Of a stretch of DNA of 64,000 nt, positions 60,558-64,000 are shown in pieces. Each line of letters opens with the position of its first letter. The stretch's first letter is position 1. A program made the translations under genes and the position numbers. Origin of the DNA: an uncultured Coriobacteriaceae bacterium (lineage in GTDB: Bacteria; Actinomycetota; Coriobacteriia; Coriobacteriales; Atopobiaceae); assembly GCA_902793195.1 (NCBI GenBank), contig CADBCS010000009.1, positions 1 to 64,000 on the forward strand. Direction: 5' to 3'. The notes beneath the pieces are model-generated. The model saw only the letters and a program-made list of their open reading frames with translations, was not told the DNA's origin and ran no database searches.

Positions 60558-63500
60558 GTCCCTGTCGCTGCGCGGGTTCAAGTCGTTTGCCGACAAGACC
60601 TCCATGCTGTTCGATCCGGGCCTCACGGTGGTGGTTGGCCCAAACGGGTCGGGAAAGTCGAACATCTCGGATGCCATCCTGTGGGTGCTTGGCGAGCAAA
60701 GCGCAAAGATGCTGCGCGGCCAGGCCATGCAAGACGTCATCTTCTCGGGCTCTTCGGCCCGCCAGCCGGTCAACATGGCAGAGGTCACCATCGTGCTGGA
60801 CAACACCGACGGCACGTTGCCCGTCGACTACGCGGAGGTCTCCATCACCCGTCGCATGTACCGGTCGGGCGAGTCCGAGTACCTCATAAACGGCACCGCC
60901 TGCCGCCTGATGGACATCACCGAGATCCTGCACGACTCCGGTCTCGGTCGCGAGATGCACTCCATCATAAGCCAGGGCAACCTCGACTCGATTCTCTCCA
61001 GCCGTCCCGAGGAGCGTCGCGAGCTCATCGAGGAGGCTGCCGGCATCTCCAAGCACCGTCGTCGCAAGGCGCGCTCGGAGCGCAAGCTCAAGCGCATGGA
61101 CGAGAACCTCACCCGTGCCAAGGACATCAACCGCGAGATCCAGCGGCAGCTGAGGCCGCTCGAGCGGCAGGTGGGCAAGGCGCGCGAGGCACGCGAGATC
61201 TCGGACCGTCTGCGCGAGGTCGCCCTCACGCTCTCGGTTGACGACCTGCGCGGGCTCCAGCAGCGCCATGGCACGCTCGTGGCGCAGGCGCGCGAGGCGC
61301 AGGCCGCGGTATCGCTGGCTCGCCTTCGCCTGGACGAGCGCACCGCCGAGCTCGAGCGCTACCAGAGCCTGTTGGAGGAGAAGGGCATCTTCGTGGGTGA
61401 CCTGGGCGCCCAGCGCACGCGACTGCAGGACCAGATCACCAAGCTCGAGAGCGACCGTCGCCTGCTGGACGAGAAGGCGCGCGTGATGAACGCACGCATG
61501 GCCGACCAGCAGCAGAGCGCGACGTCGGCCGCACGCGACCACGCGCAGGTCCAAGGCGAGCTGGAGCGCGTGAGCGGCGAGCTTGGCAACGCGCGGGCTG
61601 AGTGGGACGAGCTCAAGCGACAGCTGGACGAGCTCGTTCCCAAGGCGCGCGAGGCAAAGGGCACGCGCAAGACGTTGGGTCGCAAGCTCGCCCAGGCGCA
61701 GGCCGACCAGCGCAGCGCGCAGCGGACCGCGGACGCCGAGACGCTCGCGCACGCCAAGCTGCGCGACCAGGTGGGAAACGCGCAGGTAGAGGACGAGCTG
61801 TTCGCAAACAGGCTTCGCCAGCTCCGCGAGCAGGTCGAGACGTGCGAGGAGCGGCTCGGCGAGCGCAATGCGCGCAAGCAGGAGCTCTCCGTCGCCATCG
61901 AGAGCGCACGCGATGAGGCCAGCGCGGCGCGCGACGAGGCGCGCACGCTCGAGCAGCGCCTCAAGTCCGCGCGGCGCGACGAGCAGGCGGCGCGCGAGAA
62001 GCTCACGGGCCAGCGTGCGTCGCTCTCGGCGCTACAGTCGGTGGACGAGCAGGCGGAGCACGCGAGTCCCATCGTTGCGTCGCTCATGCGAAGGGAGGGC
62101 GTCTCGAGCAGGGTCGACTGCCGCCTGGCCGACGTGATAGAGGCGCCAAGCGAGCTGGAGGAGCTCGTGGAGCGCCTGCTCGGAGAGGACCTCACGGCGC
62201 TCATCGTGCCGGCTGCGTCCGACGCCTGGACCATAGCGGACGCCGCGATCGGCGAGAGGAAGGCAAGCGGCAAGGCGACCATGTTGCGCAAGGACGTGGC
62301 GCGCCCAACGCGCGACACCACGTCGTCGCCCGGCGAGTCCCTTCTGGGACGGCTTCGCATCGCACCGGGCGCGGAGTCGTTGGCAGAGGCGCTGCTCGGC
62401 GACGTGCGCATCGTCTCGTCGGCCAAGGAAGCCATAGTCGCGCACGATGCGGACCCGTCGTGCACGTACGTAACGTCATCGGGCGTCGTCGCGCTTCCGG
62501 ACGGACGCGTGGTGGTTGGGACCGACGGTGGAGCCGAACGCGGTTCCCTCGAGCGCAAGCGCCGCATCCGTGCACTCCGCAATGGGATGGGAGCGTTCGA
62601 GGAGCGCCTTGAGCAGGCTAGCGCGCTCGTCGCCCAATGCGAGAAGGAGATTGGCGTCGCGCAGGACAGGAGCGCGCGTGCCAAGGGTGAGGCGGCGCGT
62701 CTGTCGGGTGAGCTGTCGTCTGTCACCTCCGAGATTGGCAGGCTCGAGGCCCAGCGTGGCTCGGCCGTCTCGGAACAGGCTCGCGTGGAGCGGCAGAGGA
62801 GCGAGGCAGCCTCCAAGGCAAGCGCGGCGCGCAAGGAGATAGAGGGCCACCGTGAGGCTGCCAAGCAGGCAGCCGCCCGCGCCGAGGAGCTCGGCGCCAT
62901 GGTGGACACGCTCATGGACGAGCGCTCCGAGGCGTCGAGGGCTGAGGCGGACGCGGAGCGAAAGGTCTCCGACGTGCGCCTGAGGATCGCCACGGTGCAG
63001 GAGCGCAAGAACCATCTCGTCGTGCGCGAGGACGAGCTGAGAAAGCGGCTCGCCAGGCTCGCGCATACGGCGGAGGCCGCAGAGCGCGACGTGGAGGACC
63101 TTCGCCTCAAGCTGCGCCGCGTGGCACCCCTCAAGGCGACCCTGGAGGCCATCGGCGAGCGTGCGCTTGCCTGGCAGCGCCGGCTTGACGACCGCGCATC
63201 CCTGGCGGAGGCGGACTCCGCCTCGCTCAAGGACACCATCGGTGAGGCACGTGGCGCCGTATCCGCGGCGCGCGAGGCCTTGGAGCGCGCGCAGGAGTCG
63301 TCGGGGCAGCTGCAGGTCGAGCGCGGCAAGCTCGAGGTGCAGGTCGAGCAGGCGGTGCAGTCCATCGAGGCAACGGGAACCAGCGTTGCCGACGCACTGT
63401 CCATCCCGGCCCCGGAGGACCGGCGCGCCATGGAGGAGGAGGCGATTCGCCTCAAGGAGCGCCTCGACTCGCTGGGACCGGTCAACGAGGTGGCGATGGA

Positions 63501-64000
63501 CGAGTACACACGCCTCAAGCAGCGTGCCGACTACATTTCGGAGCAGGTCACGGACCTCGAGGCCGCACGCAAGTCGCTCGCAAAGATCACGGCCGCCATC
63601 GAGCGCAAGATGCGCCGGCAGTTCCTTGTGATCTTCGACCAGGTCAACGCGAACTTCACGGAGGTGTTCGGGTTGCTCTTCCCCGGAGGGCAGGCGCATC
63701 TGGAGATGACCGACCCCGACCACCTCTCCGAGACCGGCATCGAGGTCATTGCCCAGCCGCGTGGCAAGAAAATACAAAAGATGATGCTCATGAGCGGCGG
63801 CGAGAAGAGCCTCACCGCCCTGGCGCTGCTGTTTGCGGTCTATCGCACGCGAACGGTGCCGTTCTATGTGTTCGACGAGGTCGAGGCTGCGCTGGACGAC
63901 GCAAACCTGGGCAAGCTGCTCGACGCCATCGAGCAGCTCAGGGAGTCCACGCAGCTCATCGTCATATCCCACCAGCGCAGGACCATGGAGCAGGCGGATG
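60547..64000 (+). CDS. smc: Chromosome segregation protein SMC (3' end outside window)
   Basis: 1151 codons visible out of about 1180 expected. The N-terminal ATPase half has LSLRGFKSFADKTSM and VVVGPNGSGKSNISDAILWV (Walker A). Q-loop/hinge-side coiled coils follow, and the hinge lies near residues 500-640 (VSSRVDCRLADVIEAP). The second coiled coil leads to the C-terminal head: LMSGGEKSLTALALLFAVYR (signature) and FYVFDEVEAALDDANLGKLL (Walker B). SMC compacts and segregates the chromosome with ScpAB. The rnc-smc overlap is common in Gram-positive bacteria. Confidence 0.96.
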   Translation, partial: MYLKSLSLRGFKSFADKTSMLFDPGLTVVVGPNGSGKSNISDAILWVLGEQSAKMLRGQAMQDVIFSGSSARQPVNMAEVTIVLDNTDGTLPVDYAEVSITRRMYRSGESEYLINGTACRLMDITEILHDSGLGREMHSIISQGNLDSILSSRPEERRELIEEAAGISKHRRRKARSERKLKRMDENLTRAKDINREIQRQLRPLERQVGKAREAREISDRLREVALTLSVDDLRGLQQRHGTLVAQAREAQAAVSLARLRLDERTAELERYQSLLEEKGIFVGDLGAQRTRLQDQITKLESDRRLLDEKARVMNARMADQQQSATSAARDHAQVQGELERVSGELGNARAEWDELKRQLDELVPKAREAKGTRKTLGRKLAQAQADQRSAQRTADAETLAHAKLRDQVGNAQVEDELFANRLRQLREQVETCEERLGERNARKQELSVAIESARDEASAARDEARTLEQRLKSARRDEQAAREKLTGQRASLSALQSVDEQAEHASPIVASLMRREGVSSRVDCRLADVIEAPSELEELVERLLGEDLTALIVPAASDAWTIADAAIGERKASGKATMLRKDVARPTRDTTSSPGESLLGRLRIAPGAESLAEALLGDVRIVSSAKEAIVAHDADPSCTYVTSSGVVALPDGRVVVGTDGGAERGSLERKRRIRALRNGMGAFEERLEQASALVAQCEKEIGVAQDRSARAKGEAARLSGELSSVTSEIGRLEAQRGSAVSEQARVERQRSEAASKASAARKEIEGHREAAKQAAARAEELGAMVDTLMDERSEASRAEADAERKVSDVRLRIATVQERKNHLVVREDELRKRLARLAHTAEAAERDVEDLRLKLRRVAPLKATLEAIGERALAWQRRLDDRASLAEADSASLKDTIGEARGAVSAAREALERAQESSGQLQVERGKLEVQVEQAVQSIEATGTSVADALSIPAPEDRRAMEEEAIRLKERLDSLGPVNEVAMDEYTRLKQRADYISEQVTDLEAARKSLAKITAAIERKMRRQFLVIFDQVNANFTEVFGLLFPGGQAHLEMTDPDHLSETGIEVIAQPRGKKIQKMMLMSGGEKSLTALALLFAVYRTRTVPFYVFDEVEAALDDANLGKLLDAIEQLRESTQLIVISHQRRTMEQAD

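Noticed and set aside
61359..63518. 719-residue Ser/Arg-rich minus-strand frame
   Set aside because: Shadow of smc caused by high GC and skewed codon use.

Overview
The window is high-GC bacterial DNA that reads as an actinobacterium of the class Coriobacteriia, most likely Olsenella/Atopobiaceae-like. This is inferred from three things: GC-rich codon use, the housekeeping block at the right end (def-fmt-rsmB, rpmB, an asp23 homologue, a fakA-like kinase, recG-rsmD-coaD, a SepIVA-like coiled coil, DUF177, rpmF, plsX-acpP-rnc-smc), and secreted proteins ending in ChW-type repeats. No tRNA, rRNA or CRISPR array was found.

Region 1 (1-17178) is a defence island. It starts with a partial GrpB-family gene and a lone Imm32-like immunity gene. 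A field of decayed restriction-associated genes follows: a helicase tail, a DUF4391 fragment, an AlbA/HATPase regulator tail, and a type III Res gene with a stop codon just before Walker A and an apparent loss of its second motor domain. An Abi_2 protein sits among them. Apparently intact systems come next: McrBC with an EVE domain in McrB, a Upf1-like SF1 helicase, an MmeI-like restriction-modification fusion, and a DUF262/DUF1524 (GmrSD/BrxU-like) endonuclease immediately downstream of it.

Region 2 (17179-28360) holds remnants, including a truncated DUF3800 gene preceded by a terminator-like RNA hairpin, then an EFR1-type flavodoxin/ferredoxin. The main candidate for an undescribed system follows: a tight six-gene operon (19703-26701). 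It encodes an SPFH/zinc-ribbon protein, two membrane proteins (one with long coiled coils), two tandem paralogous helical proteins and a bactofilin-like beta-repeat protein. I infer a membrane-associated scaffold or envelope-stress assembly.

Region 3 (28361-46362) is accessory. It has two large secreted ChW-repeat proteins, a NADAR-family protein, PhzF, murQ-murP for MurNAc uptake and use, a Fic AMPylase, a lipoprotein esterase and a RelE/ParE-type toxin-antitoxin pair. The pair's promoter, 23-bp palindrome and start codon are superimposed. Palindromic repeats and gene fragments are scattered through this part, including reciprocal partial copies of phzF and the NADAR gene.

Region 4 (46363-64000) is conserved core: protein N-terminus processing, rRNA methylation, a HAD-thiamine pyrophosphokinase fusion, ribosomal proteins L28 and L32, fatty-acid/phospholipid synthesis, RNase III and SMC. 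SMC runs off the right edge.
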